A DNA stretch of 60,739 nt from Clostridia bacterium. Lineage in GTDB: Bacteria > Bacillota > Clostridia > Christensenellales > Borkfalkiaceae. The translations under genes and the position numbers were made by a program. The notes beneath the pieces are model-generated. The model was not told the origin of the DNA, did not search any database, and saw only the letters and a program-made list of their open reading frames with translations. The stretch is taken from positions 1 through 60,739 of the forward strand of contig CAAGAM010000119.1 in NCBI GenBank assembly GCA_900767815.1, given 5' to 3'. This document shows positions 1 to 8,030 of this stretch, in pieces; the stretch's first letter is position 1; each line of letters begins with the position of its first letter.

Positions 1-1149
1 GGTTACGTTGCGAAGTGCGCCGTGAGGGTTACCGCGGAGGGGATAAGAAAAACCGAGGACAACGCGCTTACGGGCGGGGATAATCTGAAAATCAGAGAGA
101 CGAACGTTGAGTTCGATTCGCCGTCGGGTATTACTTACGACACTTTCGTTATTACGGACGAGTTCGAGTTGGGCTACGGAATTAAAGAAGTGCTTTGTTA
201 CGGCGCGACGGCATGCTTGAAAAACGTTACGAGCGGCGTATCGTGCATTATTTTCGAGGGCGAAGTCAATTTGCTTTTAAAGACCTTGCCTTTTTCCGAT
301 AATAATGATATATTAAAAGAGAGAAGAACGATTCCGTTCAGATTCGAGCTTGAAAATTCGGGTTCGCTTCCCGATATGCGCGCCAAAGGCGATTGCGAAC
401 CTCTGCGCGTTTCCTTCAAGGTCTTTACGGACGAGGGAAAAGGCAAGTCTACCGTAAACGCCGAAATCACGCTTGCTTTCTCGGGCGAATCGATTGAAAC
501 GACTACTATGAATTTAGCCGACGACGTTTATTCTGTTTCGAGCGAAATCGAGGTTTCGAGAAGCGAAATTCCCGTTCTGCTTTTTGCGGGGCAGGGTTCG
601 GCTTCCGAAAATCTTTCGGGCGCGGCTTCGGGCGAAATTCCCGAGGGCGGAAAAATCGTTTCGTCATTCGGCGAGAAAATTACCGTCCTCGGCACAACCA
701 AAAATCATAACGGAGTCACCGTTACGGGGCTTATCAGAGCCGACGTCGTTTTCAGAAATTCCGACAACGGAACGAGCAGCGTAAACGCCGAAATGCCGTT
801 CTCGATAGATATAACGGGCGAGGGCGAAATCACGGGCATAAAACTCGATTTAACCGATTTCGACGCTTCCGAAAGAAACGGCTCGATTTACTTCACTTGC
901 ACGGTAAAAGCCGTCTATAAGTCGTTTATCGTTAAAAAAGTGACGGTAATAGATAGCGTAAACGAGACGGGAATCCGCAAAGCCGAGGAGTCTGCGATAA
1001 GCGTTTACGTTCCCGCAAAGGGCGATACGCTCTGGGATATTTCCAAGCAATTGCGGGTCGGCGAAGAAGAGATTTTGAAGTGCAACGAGGGGTTGGAATT
1101 CCCCTTGCGCGGCGATGAAAGAATAGTAATTTACAGACAAAAAATTTAA
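1..1149 (+). CDS. SPOCS (DUF3794)/LysM protein, 5' end outside window
   Basis: The frame is open from base 1, so the true start lies upstream and 382 C-terminal residues are visible. A GTG at 22 is an internal codon, not a convincing start. The body is made of beta-rich segments typical of SPOCS/DUF3794 modules, which are found in spore-coat and envelope proteins of Clostridia. Residues ~335-378 form a LysM domain (VPAKGDTLWDISK... then a conserved N and a closing VIYR), which would bind peptidoglycan. The gene ends 21 bases before ispE, an association often seen in Clostridia. The family name is recognised from sequence pattern only, and the exact role is unknown. Bases 915-928 hold a near-copy of the dispersed 14-mer, read as YKSF. 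Confidence 0.8.
   Translation, partial: GYVAKCAVRVTAEGIRKTEDNALTGGDNLKIRETNVEFDSPSGITYDTFVITDEFELGYGIKEVLCYGATACLKNVTSGVSCIIFEGEVNLLLKTLPFSDNNDILKERRTIPFRFELENSGSLPDMRAKGDCEPLRVSFKVFTDEGKGKSTVNAEITLAFSGESIETTTMNLADDVYSVSSEIEVSRSEIPVLLFAGQGSASENLSGAASGEIPEGGKIVSSFGEKITVLGTTKNHNGVTVTGLIRADVVFRNSDNGTSSVNAEMPFSIDITGEGEITGIKLDLTDFDASERNGSIYFTCTVKAVYKSFIVKKVTVIDSVNETGIRKAEESAISVYVPAKGDTLWDISKQLRVGEEEILKCNEGLEFPLRGDERIVIYRQKI
915..928 (-). repeat. Dispersed 14-mer, one mismatch, inside CDS
   Basis: CTATAAGTCGTTTA differs at one base from the complement of TAATCGACTTATAG. It is read in frame as Y-K-S, the same frame as the copies in dnaX, the second ABC gene and deoA. Confidence 0.5.
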
Positions 1150-1170
1150 AGGCATAAGGACAAACGAAAG

Positions 1171-2052
1171 ATGAGAGCAAAGGTAAAAGCATTTGCGAAA
1201 ATAAATTTAACGCTGAACATTTGCGGCGTGCAGGGCGGTTATCACGATATCGAAAGTTTGGTTACGACAATCGATCTTTTCGATACCGTGACCGTCTCGC
1301 CCCGTAAGGACGATAAAATTATCCTCACCATGCGAGGCTTAGGCGAGGATATTCCGCAGAGCAAAAACAACGCGTATAAGGCGGCCGAGCTGTTTAACGA
1401 AACCTTTAAAACGGGCGGCGCGGACATTGAGATTTTCAAAAGAATTCCGCTTGCGGGCGGCTTGGGCGGCAGTTCTGCGGACGTTGCGGGCGTTCTGAAC
1501 GCAATGAAAAAGGCTTACGAAATCGATGACGATGTTAAGCCTCTTGCGGACAAGCTCGGCAGCGATACGGGCTATATGCTTTCGGGCGGCTACGCGCTCA
1601 TTTCGGGCAGAGGAGAGGTCGTCCGCCCGATCGAATCGGACACTCGCCTGCATTTCGCGCTTATTTATGCCGAATCGGGCGTAAACACCGCCGAATGTTA
1701 CGCTAAATTTGACGAAATGTCGGCAGAAGGCATGCTTTCCGATAACGAAAAAGCGATTTCCGCCCTGCAATCGGGTGATTTTTTGTCGCTTTGCTCGTGC
1801 GTGAATAACGCGCTCAAAGCGCCTGCCGCCGAGCTTAACGGAGAAGTTAAGGAAAATCTTGAAATAATGCGTTCTCTTTCGCCGTCTGCATATGGAATGA
1901 CGGGCAGCGGCTCAACCGTTTTCGGAATTTTCGAAACGGAAGAACTTGCCCGTTGGGCGATAGATAAAATCAAAAAGCACGACGTCGAATGTGAATACGT
2001 CCGTTCCCTGAATCCTCAAAAACTCAAATTTTTCGGTCTCCTCGGCGGCTGA
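1171..2052 (+). CDS. ispE: 4-diphosphocytidyl-2-C-methyl-D-erythritol kinase
   Basis: IspE phosphorylates CDP-methylerythritol with ATP, the fourth step of the MEP route to isoprenoid precursors in the cytosol. The 293-residue length is normal. The GHMP-kinase ATP loop PLAGGLGGSSADVAGVL lies at residues ~92-108, an N-terminal AFAKINLTL motif starts at about residue 5, and the C-terminal GMTGSGSTVFGIF matches the third GHMP motif. The ATG at 1171 follows an AAAGATG context with a weak ribosome binding site (GGACAAACGAAAG). It lies directly after the SPOCS/LysM gene and before spoIIR, as in many Clostridia. A hairpin at 2216-2250 may end the transcript. Confidence 0.95.
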   Translation: MRAKVKAFAKINLTLNICGVQGGYHDIESLVTTIDLFDTVTVSPRKDDKIILTMRGLGEDIPQSKNNAYKAAELFNETFKTGGADIEIFKRIPLAGGLGGSSADVAGVLNAMKKAYEIDDDVKPLADKLGSDTGYMLSGGYALISGRGEVVRPIESDTRLHFALIYAESGVNTAECYAKFDEMSAEGMLSDNEKAISALQSGDFLSLCSCVNNALKAPAAELNGEVKENLEIMRSLSPSAYGMTGSGSTVFGIFETEELARWAIDKIKKHDVECEYVRSLNPQKLKFFGLLGG

Positions 2053-2215
2053 AAGCTTTCTCAATACGAGAGTGGCGCACAGCGCCGAGAGAGGTCTTCA
2101 CTTCTGACAGAGTTTAAGTTGCGCAACAAAAAGTGTTCACACTCGGCGGAATTCAAATTTTCAATGCGGCATTTGAAGCGGCACGGCAAAAGTGTTCCAA
2201 CTCGGCGGAACAGGC

Positions 2216-2250
2216 AAAGCAGGAGCTATCGAAATTGCTCCTGCTTTTCG
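2216..2250 (+). terminator. Rho-independent terminator after ispE
   Basis: The stem AAAGCAGGAGC (2216-2226) pairs with GCTCCTGC (2237-2244) and is followed by TTTT. It lies inside the repeat element, so the element may supply the terminator. Confidence 0.6.
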
Positions 2251-2322
2251 TATAAGTTTTGTATATAACAATAAATTAACGGCTGAGACGTTTCCCCCAA
2301 TTTAACAATTTACTTATGATAT

Positions 2323-2358
2323 GCAAAACAAGGACGATTGACACCGTCCTTGTTTTGC
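2323..2358. repeat. Perfect 14-bp hairpin within the repeat element
   Basis: GCAAAACAAGGACG (2323-2336) and its exact complement (2345-2358) flank an 8-base loop. It sits between the TTTCCCCCAATTTA block and the CCGCCGAGTGGG end. The related copies at 26217 and 48190 lack this hairpin. Confidence 0.75.
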
Positions 2359-2537
2359 ATTGCTCCGCCGAGTGGGAACACTTTCGGTCAATATATTGTA
2401 AATTTGACGAGCGGGAAGGTTTCTTGCTGTTACGCTTTAAATTTGCCGCGCGGGGAAACATGTGTTTTTCCGCGCGGCGTTGTTGTTATATAAAAGTACA
2501 AAAACAGTATGTATATTTTCCTTGCGGGCGGGCAATA

Positions 2538-2597
2538 ATTTCCGATATGATTTCCGATGTCATTTTCGATGTGATTTCCGATGTGATTTCATCCGTA
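2538..2597. repeat. 12-bp tandem repeat upstream of spoIIR
   Basis: Five consecutive 12-bp units of the form GATTTCCGATGT, with small changes, end 62 bases before the spoIIR ATG. The remainder of the 2385-2659 gap shows no gene that I can support. Confidence 0.8.
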
Positions 2598-2659
2598 ACT
2601 TCCGAAGCAAGTCCGAAGCGAATCCGATATCGGGGAAACAAAAGTCTTAGAGGTTTTTT

Positions 2660-3187
2660 ATGAAAAAATTTTGCATAACTTTGGAATTACTATTCATAAT
2701 ACTTGTGACGATAGCGTGCGGAACGGGATCGGGCGCAACGACAAAAACGGAATATCTCAGGATTCATATCCGAGCTAATTCGAATAGCGAATGCGACCAA
2801 TCTATAAAGTATAAAATAAGAGACGAAATCGTTCCTTATTTAACCCCGTATCTTGCCGATTGTCAAAGTAAAAACGAGGCTGCGGACGTAATATCCTCTT
2901 TGAAAAAGGATATGGAAAATAAAATCGACGGTATTCTTCGCGACAACGGATACGGGTATTCTTCCTCCGTTAAAATAAGGAACGAGAAGTTCCCCACGCG
3001 TGTTTACGGCGATACCACTTTGGAAAGCGGGTATTACGACGCGGTTATCGTAGAACTCGGAAAAGCGGAAGGCGACAACTGGTGGTGCGTCGTTTATCCG
3101 CCGCTCTGTTTCACTTCGGGCGAAAACGTTAAATATCGCTCGAAAATCGCAGAGATAATTGCCGATTGGAAAAAGAAAAAGGGCTGA
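2660..3187 (+). CDS. spoIIR: Stage II sporulation protein R
   Basis: SpoIIR is made in the forespore and secreted into the space between the forespore and mother-cell membranes, where it triggers SpoIIGA to process pro-sigma-E. The 175-residue protein has a hydrophobic N-terminal export segment (residues ~4-22), the family motif YLRIHIRANSNS at ~31-42, and the C-terminal blocks FPTRVYGD, LESGYYDAVIV.LG and NWWCVVYPPLCF. The start ATG is preceded by GAGG at 2650-2653. It stands alone between the repeat region and sleB. In studied spore formers it is under sigma-F; I could not confirm a sigma-F promoter here, and the 12-bp tandem repeat lies where one would be expected. Confidence 0.93.
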   Translation: MKKFCITLELLFIILVTIACGTGSGATTKTEYLRIHIRANSNSECDQSIKYKIRDEIVPYLTPYLADCQSKNEAADVISSLKKDMENKIDGILRDNGYGYSSSVKIRNEKFPTRVYGDTTLESGYYDAVIVELGKAEGDNWWCVVYPPLCFTSGENVKYRSKIAEIIADWKKKKG

Positions 3188-3357
3188 AATCTAAATCTTT
3201 TGCTCCTTTTCTTTCGCCCTTTTATTGCCGAAGCAAAAAAGTGCATAAGAGCAAAAAGTGCAAAAAGCAAAAAAGGCGCGTCGGCAGTCGGAAATTAGCC
3301 AAAGGCATGAAAAGCATAGGCTAAAAAGACACTATTTAAGAAAAGGAGTAATGCAAA

Positions 3358-4077
3358 ATGAACAAAAAGATTACGAAATTAGCTTTTTTTGCGGTCATTC
3401 TTGCGCTTATCTGTACGTTCTCCGCTGTAATCATTCAGCAGAACGCGCGTAATACGGCAAAAACTTCGTTTGAAGCCGTGGAGACGCTTGTTTTAAAACA
3501 GGGCAGTTCGGGTTCGACCGTGAGACAAGTGCAACAAAAGCTTAAAAACTGGGGATATTATAACGGTGCGGTTGACGGAATCTTCGGATCGGGAACGCGT
3601 AAAGCCGTAATTTATTTCCAACAGAAAAATAAGCTTACAGCCGACGGAATCGTCGGAAACAAAACTTTGCAGGCACTCGGAATTTACGTGGGTTCGACCA
3701 ATCAGAAACAGAATTCTGTTTATTCGAGTTCGGACGTAAATCTTCTTGCAAGGCTTATTTACGCAGAAGCGAGGGGCGAAACTTACTCGGGACAAGTCGC
3801 GGTCGGCGCGGTTGTTTTAAACAGAGTTAAAAGTTCGTCTTTCCCGAATACTATTTCGGCGGTAATTTATCAGCCGTATGCCTTCACCTGCGTTTCGGAC
3901 GGGCAAATCAACATGTCGCCCGACGCCACGGCGCTTTCCGCGGCAAAGGACGCAATGAACGGATGGGATCCGTCTTACGGAAGCCTTTACTACTATAACC
4001 CCGCGGTTGCGACGAGCAAATGGATTTTCTCGAGAAAAACCGTGGTAACGATCGGGTCGCACGTATTTGCGCTTTAA
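3358..4077 (+). CDS. sleB: Spore cortex-lytic enzyme SleB
   Basis: SleB is a lytic transglycosylase that degrades muramic-lactam-containing cortex peptidoglycan during germination. The 239-residue protein has an N-terminal hydrophobic export segment (~5-28), a PG_binding_1 domain at ~40-110 (GSSGSTVRQVQQKLKNWGYY, DGIFG, GIVG) and a Hydrolase_2 domain from ~125. The motif YAEARGE contains Glu137, the likely catalytic acid. AAGGAG at 3342-3347 supports this ATG. ypeB follows 9 bases later, the conserved sleB-ypeB pair in which YpeB is needed to hold SleB in the dormant spore. The pair is usually transcribed by sigma-G, which matters because the sigma-G gene seen at 21322 is truncated. Confidence 0.92.
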   Translation: MNKKITKLAFFAVILALICTFSAVIIQQNARNTAKTSFEAVETLVLKQGSSGSTVRQVQQKLKNWGYYNGAVDGIFGSGTRKAVIYFQQKNKLTADGIVGNKTLQALGIYVGSTNQKQNSVYSSSDVNLLARLIYAEARGETYSGQVAVGAVVLNRVKSSSFPNTISAVIYQPYAFTCVSDGQINMSPDATALSAAKDAMNGWDPSYGSLYYYNPAVATSKWIFSRKTVVTIGSHVFAL

Positions 4078-4086
4078 GGAGGGAAT

Positions 4087-6045
4087 ATGGATAACGAAAA
4101 AGATATTAAAAAAGAAAACAGCGCGATGGAAAAAGTTGAGAACGCGGCTTTGACAAACGAAGTCGCTCCGCCCGCAAAGAAGAACAAAACGGCGGTTAAA
4201 AAAGCGCAGACCTCTTCCGATAAGCAGACCTCTTCCGATAAGCGCGTCAAAGGCGCGGCGAAAAGCAAGGGAAGCGGAGAAAAAGCGAGAGAAGAAAAGG
4301 CTAAAGCAAAATTTGCCAAAGCGGAAGCAAAGCAGAAAAAGCAAGCCGAAGCAAAAAAGAAGAGAGAACAAGCCAAAAAAGCAAAAATTCAGGCTAAAAA
4401 GGCAAAAGCCGAAGAGAGAAAAAAGAAATACGAAAGCCTTAAAGAAATGAAAATCGCCAAGCGCGAAGAAAGGCTTAAACGGCGCGAGATGCTCAAAAAC
4501 GAGAGCAAAGAAGAGCGCGAAAAGCGCATAGCAGCCGAAAAACAGGCGAAGCTCAAACTTAAAGCTCAAAAAGCCGAGAGAAAAGCCGAGCTTAAAAAGG
4601 CGAAAGCGGAGAGAAAGGCGGAAATCAAACGCCAGAGAGAAGCCGCAAGGCACGAACGCAAAATGAAAAAAGCCGAAATGCGCGAGAGGCGCGGCAAGGA
4701 CAAACGCTCGAGAGGAATAGGCGGCTGGCTTGCGGCGGTTATATCTCTCGGTTGCACGGTGCTGGTGCTTGGCTCGGTTTTAACCCTTTCCCTTTTCACC
4801 GACGTACTCGATATCGGTAAAAAAGACGGCGGCGCGGAAGCTTCCGAAAGAGCTTTTTACGACCTTGTCGGTTACGTAGACAATATCGAAACAAACATGT
4901 CAAAGCTCTTTGTCGCGAGCGATACCGAAAGCCGGCAGAGAATACTCGGCGACCTCATGGTTCAGAGCAATCTTGCCGATTCTTCGCTTGCGGCTCTCCC
5001 CATAATGGACGAATCGAAATACTATACCTCAAAGTATATAAATCAGGTGGGCGATTATGCAAAATACCTCAATAATCGACTTATAGACGAACAAACGCTC
5101 ACTAATGAAGATATGGATATGCTTGTGGAACTGTATAACATCAATACCGATTTGAAAGAAGCTTTAACGACTCTTTCCGCAAAAGTGAACGAAAAATACG
5201 ATTTCACCGTTTTAAAAGACAACAACGCGAACGATATAATTATTGCTCAGTTCAACGATTTCGAGCAGGGTGCGGTGGATTATCCCGAGATGATTTACGA
5301 CGGAGCGTTTTCGGACGGAACGAAGAGCCGCGAAGTTAAAGGGATTCACGGCGAAGAGATAGACGAAACCAAGGCTTTGGAGAAGTTCGGGGAGATATTT
5401 AAAGATTACGGCGAGGGCAATCCCACTGTAACCGGCATGACCGAAAACAGCGAAATAAGTTGCTACAACGTTTCGAGCGTGACGGACGGCGGGGAGATAT
5501 TCGCTCAGATTTCCAAAAAAGGCGGACGTCTCGTGATGTTCAACGCTTACAGACCTTGCGGAGAAGTTAAGCTCGGCGAGGAAGAATGTATCGCGAAAGC
5601 GGGCGAATTCCTTGAAAAATTAGGCTTTAAGGACATGAAGTGCGTCTGGAATTACGCCTCGAACGGAACGGTTCATATAAACTTTGCGTACACGCAGGAC
5701 GGTGTGATAATGTATCCCGACCTTGTTAAAATCAACGTTTGCATGGAAACGGGAATTGTCACGGGTCTCGACGCGGACAACTATTATATAAATCATACCG
5801 AAAGAATTCTCAACAAAACCAAACACGATATCGGCGAAGCGTTTGAAAAAGTAAACGTAAATCTCGAGGTTTCGGACGAAAAAGTTACCGTTATCCCTCT
5901 GGGCAACGGAAAAGAAACAATCGCTTACGAGTTTATCGGAAGTTATAACGGCTCGACTTATTACGTTTATATCGACGCGAATACCTTAAAGGAAGTGGAA
6001 ATTTATAAGGTTGTCAACACCGAGCAGGGTTCGCTTTTAATGTAA
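4087..6045 (+). CDS. ypeB: YpeB, with a long charged N-terminal extension
   Basis: This is a partner protein of SleB. The 652 residues exceed the usual ~450 because residues ~1-208 are an almost uninterrupted Lys/Glu/Ala/Arg-rich helix-forming region. It includes an 18-bp duplication (QTSSDK twice, ~residues 41-52). One membrane helix follows at ~210-236, then the YpeB region (ERAFYDLVGYVDNIETNMSKL onward) and PepSY-like C-terminal domains. GGAGGG at 4079-4084 sets the start. The extension would lie on the N-terminal, cytoplasmic side, opposite the SleB-facing domain. Its role is unknown; nucleic-acid binding or a coiled coil are guesses. A sense copy of the dispersed 14-mer at 5073 is read as NNRLID. 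Confidence 0.85.
   Translation: MDNEKDIKKENSAMEKVENAALTNEVAPPAKKNKTAVKKAQTSSDKQTSSDKRVKGAAKSKGSGEKAREEKAKAKFAKAEAKQKKQAEAKKKREQAKKAKIQAKKAKAEERKKKYESLKEMKIAKREERLKRREMLKNESKEEREKRIAAEKQAKLKLKAQKAERKAELKKAKAERKAEIKRQREAARHERKMKKAEMRERRGKDKRSRGIGGWLAAVISLGCTVLVLGSVLTLSLFTDVLDIGKKDGGAEASERAFYDLVGYVDNIETNMSKLFVASDTESRQRILGDLMVQSNLADSSLAALPIMDESKYYTSKYINQVGDYAKYLNNRLIDEQTLTNEDMDMLVELYNINTDLKEALTTLSAKVNEKYDFTVLKDNNANDIIIAQFNDFEQGAVDYPEMIYDGAFSDGTKSREVKGIHGEEIDETKALEKFGEIFKDYGEGNPTVTGMTENSEISCYNVSSVTDGGEIFAQISKKGGRLVMFNAYRPCGEVKLGEEECIAKAGEFLEKLGFKDMKCVWNYASNGTVHINFAYTQDGVIMYPDLVKINVCMETGIVTGLDADNYYINHTERILNKTKHDIGEAFEKVNVNLEVSDEKVTVIPLGNGKETIAYEFIGSYNGSTYYVYIDANTLKEVEIYKVVNTEQGSLLM
5073..5089 (+). 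repeat. Dispersed 14-mer inside ypeB
   Basis: TAATCGACTTATAGACG, in frame as N-R-L-I-D. This is the only full sense-strand copy inside a gene. Confidence 0.7.
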
Positions 6046-6104
6046 CGAATCTGTTCGCTGCAAAATAATAGCTTACACGTTTCATAAAAACCTTTTATAT
6101 ATTT

Positions 6105-6149
6105 AAAATAATCGGCGGAAGATTAAACCTCTTTCGTCGGTTATTTTAA
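6105..6149 (+). terminator. Terminator after sleB-ypeB
   Basis: AAAATAATCGGCGGAA (6105-6120) pairs, with G-U pairs, to TTCGTCGGTTATTTT (6133-6147), whose 3' end is T-rich. Confidence 0.55.
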
Positions 6150-6178
6150 TTGACAAAAAACGCGTTTTGAGTTAAAAT
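6150..6178 (+). promoter_or_regulatory. Sigma-A promoter for secB-like/mscL/crp
   Basis: TTGACA at 6150-6155, a 17-base spacer and TAAAAT at 6173-6178. Transcription would start near 6185, leaving a ~118-base leader that carries a copy of the dispersed 14-mer. Confidence 0.8.
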
Positions 6179-6260
6179 ATTATTTAAATACGTCTTAGGT
6201 AAGCCAAAAGCTCGACGTAAGGCGTGAAAAATATTTTTGTTTGCCTTTAAATTATGCGAA

Positions 6261-6278
6261 TAATCGACTTATAGGCGG
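6261..6278 (+). repeat. Dispersed 14-mer in secB-like leader
   Basis: TAATCGACTTATAGGCGG, sense to the gene and 26 bases before its ATG at 6304. Confidence 0.8.
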
Positions 6279-6303
6279 ACTTTTTAAAATAAGGAGACGT
6301 TTT

Positions 6304-6723
6304 ATGGATAAACACATCAAACTTGTAACGTTCAGAGTGAACGAAATCGAATTCAAATTCAACGGGGCAACGAAGCCCGATACGCAGTTCCGCATTACGC
6401 CGAAAATCGAAAGTAAGTTAGGGCAGAACGGAAAAAATCTTTTCGTAAATCTTTCGGTAAGAGTAAACGAAGATATTTCTTCGCCCGTTCCGTTCAATCT
6501 TAACGTCGTTATGTTCGGTCATTTCGTTGCGGAAAAAGAAGCGGAGCAGAGAGTGTATGCGGAAGAAGCGATCGATATTTTATATCCTTTCCTTCGCGCG
6601 GCGGTTTCATCGTTCACGGCAAACTGCAACATTCCCCCGTACGTTCTTCCGATCATCAACTCCAACGTTATTGAAGAAAATCCCGCAAATGCGGAAAACA
6701 AAGACAAGGAGAATTTAAACTGA
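6304..6723 (+). CDS. SecB-like export chaperone family protein
   Basis: This 139-residue protein resembles the SecB family: a beta-sheet body, then VYAEEAIDILYPFLRAAVSS followed by F.ANCNIPPYVLPIIN, the spacing seen in SecB helices. SecB keeps precursor proteins unfolded for SecA; in Gram-positive bacteria such paralogues are less common and their clients are mostly unknown. I chose the ATG at 6304 because AAGGAG (6291-6296) lies just upstream. The longer reading from 6241 would run through the dispersed 14-mer and the leader. The stop overlaps the mscL start (TGATG), so the two are translationally coupled. Confidence 0.75.
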   Translation: MDKHIKLVTFRVNEIEFKFNGATKPDTQFRITPKIESKLGQNGKNLFVNLSVRVNEDISSPVPFNLNVVMFGHFVAEKEAEQRVYAEEAIDILYPFLRAAVSSFTANCNIPPYVLPIINSNVIEENPANAENKDKENLN

Positions 6724-7310
6724 TGCGCAAATTTTTCAAAGAGTTCGGCGCGTTCATCAAAAGAGGAAACGTGCTTGACATGGCTGTCGGCGTTATCGTC
6801 GGCGGTGCTTTTACGGCTATCGTAACGGCTCTTTCCAACGGCATTTTAAAGCCGTTCATCAACTGGATAATCTGGCTTTGCCACGGAAAGCAGGAGGGTT
6901 CGCTCGAATCGATTTACACTGTCTTAAAAGGTGTTTACACGACGGACGGCGCGCTTGATTTGGCAAATTCCATTTACATAGACTGGGGCGCGTTTGTAAG
7001 CGCGATAATCAATTTCCTTCTGATTGCCTTTGTCGTATTCACGATCGTTAAAGTCATGAACCATGCTTCCGACGCTCTCAACGTGAACAAGATGATGAGA
7101 GATCAGATCGAAAAGAAGCTTGAAAATGGCGAAGAGCTTACAAAAACCGAAAAACGTTGGGTTAAGAAAACGGAAGCTTACCATCCCGAACTTCTCCCCG
7201 ACGCGTTAAAGCCAAAAGCAGAGGTTAAGGAGCCGGAACCGCCCGTACCCACTGAAACCGAAAGGCTTCTGACGGAAATACTCGCCGAGTTAAAAAAAGA
7301 AAATAAATAA
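6723..7310 (+). CDS. mscL: Large-conductance mechanosensitive channel
   Basis: MscL forms a homopentameric emergency pore that opens under membrane tension and releases solutes on hypo-osmotic shock. The N-terminus FFKEFGAFIKRGNVLDMAVGV and the glycine-rich first helix VGVIVGGAFTAIVTAL are diagnostic. TM2 lies at ~90-112 (FVSAIINFLLIAFVVFTIV). At 195 residues it is longer than the usual 130-150: the loop between the helices is enlarged and the cytoplasmic tail is charged, ending in the typical helical bundle sequence (ETERLLTEILAELKK). It overlaps the previous gene by one base and is followed two bases later by a Crp-type regulator. Confidence 0.95.
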   Translation: MRKFFKEFGAFIKRGNVLDMAVGVIVGGAFTAIVTALSNGILKPFINWIIWLCHGKQEGSLESIYTVLKGVYTTDGALDLANSIYIDWGAFVSAIINFLLIAFVVFTIVKVMNHASDALNVNKMMRDQIEKKLENGEELTKTEKRWVKKTEAYHPELLPDALKPKAEVKEPEPPVPTETERLLTEILAELKKENK

Positions 7311-7312
7311 GC

Positions 7313-7945
7313 ATGAAAACGACGAAAACCGCGCTTTTCGAAGGGCTTACTGACGAAGAATATTCCGTCGTTTCGGAAAAACTTAAATTTACCTATAAAT
7401 CTTTTTCGCGCGACGAAGAGGTTTTCGTATACGGTAAGGACGACGGAAAGCTTTTGTATCTTGCCGAAGGCGTGTGCGAAACGATTCGTACCGACGAGGA
7501 CGGAACGCAGGCTTTGATAGAGCGGTATTCGCAAGGCGCGGTATTCGGCTTTGCGTCCGCAACCGGGTTTTCGGGCAGAGACTACGTTGCCGTAATCGCG
7601 AAGACGAAATGCGTCGTCGGTATATGCAAAATCGCGGAAATCGATTTTTCCTCGATGCCGTATGTTTTTTTGAAAAACTTTTTTCTTTCGCAGGAAAAGC
7701 GGCTGACGTTGCAGATAAAACGCACGGGGGTTCTGCTCGGGCGGACGATACGCGACAAACTTATGTTTTATTTCAGAAATTGCGCCGAAGAGGCGGGAAG
7801 CAACACGTTCGAGATGAATACCACGCTTACGGGGCTTTCGGATTATATTTTTGCGGACAGATCCGCCATGATGCGAGAGCTTAAAAAGCTCCGCGAAGAA
7901 GGCGTTGTGAAAATCAATCGAAGAACGGTAACGTTATTGAAATAA
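7313..7945 (+). CDS. Crp/Fnr-family transcriptional regulator
   Basis: 210 residues. The N-terminal half is a cyclic-nucleotide-binding-type beta barrel (e.g. LYLAEGVCETIRTDEDG, FGFASATGF). The C-terminal winged helix is at ~145-210, with a recognition region DYIFADRSAMMRELKKLREEG. No cysteine cluster like that of Fnr is obvious, so an oxygen-sensing Fe-S role is not supported. It starts two bases after mscL and is probably co-transcribed with it. Effector and targets are unknown. A strong terminator follows. Confidence 0.85.
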   Translation: MKTTKTALFEGLTDEEYSVVSEKLKFTYKSFSRDEEVFVYGKDDGKLLYLAEGVCETIRTDEDGTQALIERYSQGAVFGFASATGFSGRDYVAVIAKTKCVVGICKIAEIDFSSMPYVFLKNFFLSQEKRLTLQIKRTGVLLGRTIRDKLMFYFRNCAEEAGSNTFEMNTTLTGLSDYIFADRSAMMRELKKLREEGVVKINRRTVTLLK

Positions 7946-7970
7946 AGTTGTTGAAGTAAATACAAACTAA

Positions 7971-8009
7971 ACGGGCTTGGAAAGCCGAAAGCTTTCCAAG
8001 CCCGTTTTA
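7971..8009. terminator. Bidirectional terminator between crp and cmpB-like gene
   Basis: ACGGGCTTGGAAAGC (7971-7985), a 5-base loop, then the exact complement 7991-8005 followed by TTTT. It separates convergent genes. A short tandem ATTAAAATTACG repeat lies just after it. Confidence 0.9.
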
Positions 8010-8030
8010 CGATTAAAATTACGATTAAAA

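Larger units (their letters stand above)
2131..2384. repeat. MITE-like element with CTCGGCGGA ends
   Basis: This fills most of the 607-bp gap between ispE and spoIIR. Two direct copies of a ~20-bp end sequence (AGTGTTC.xACTCGGCGGA) lie at 2131-2150 and 2189-2209. An inverted copy (TCCGCCGAGTGGGAACACTT) lies at 2364-2384. The inner right-hand part (TTTCCCCCAATTTA at 2291-2304) is shared with the elements at 26217-26287 and 48176-48247. There is no coding sequence, which fits a non-autonomous repeat. The exact borders are uncertain. Confidence 0.6.

Noticed and set aside
2316..2663. 115-residue ORF in the ispE-spoIIR gap
   Set aside because: It covers the hairpin, the repeat end and the 12-bp tandem repeat; its low-complexity end (ISDVISDVI) comes from the tandem repeat.
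3300..3345. Sigma-G promoter before sleB
   Set aside because: GCATG at 3305 and CACTATT near 3330 resemble the boxes, but the spacing (~19-20) is too long to claim.
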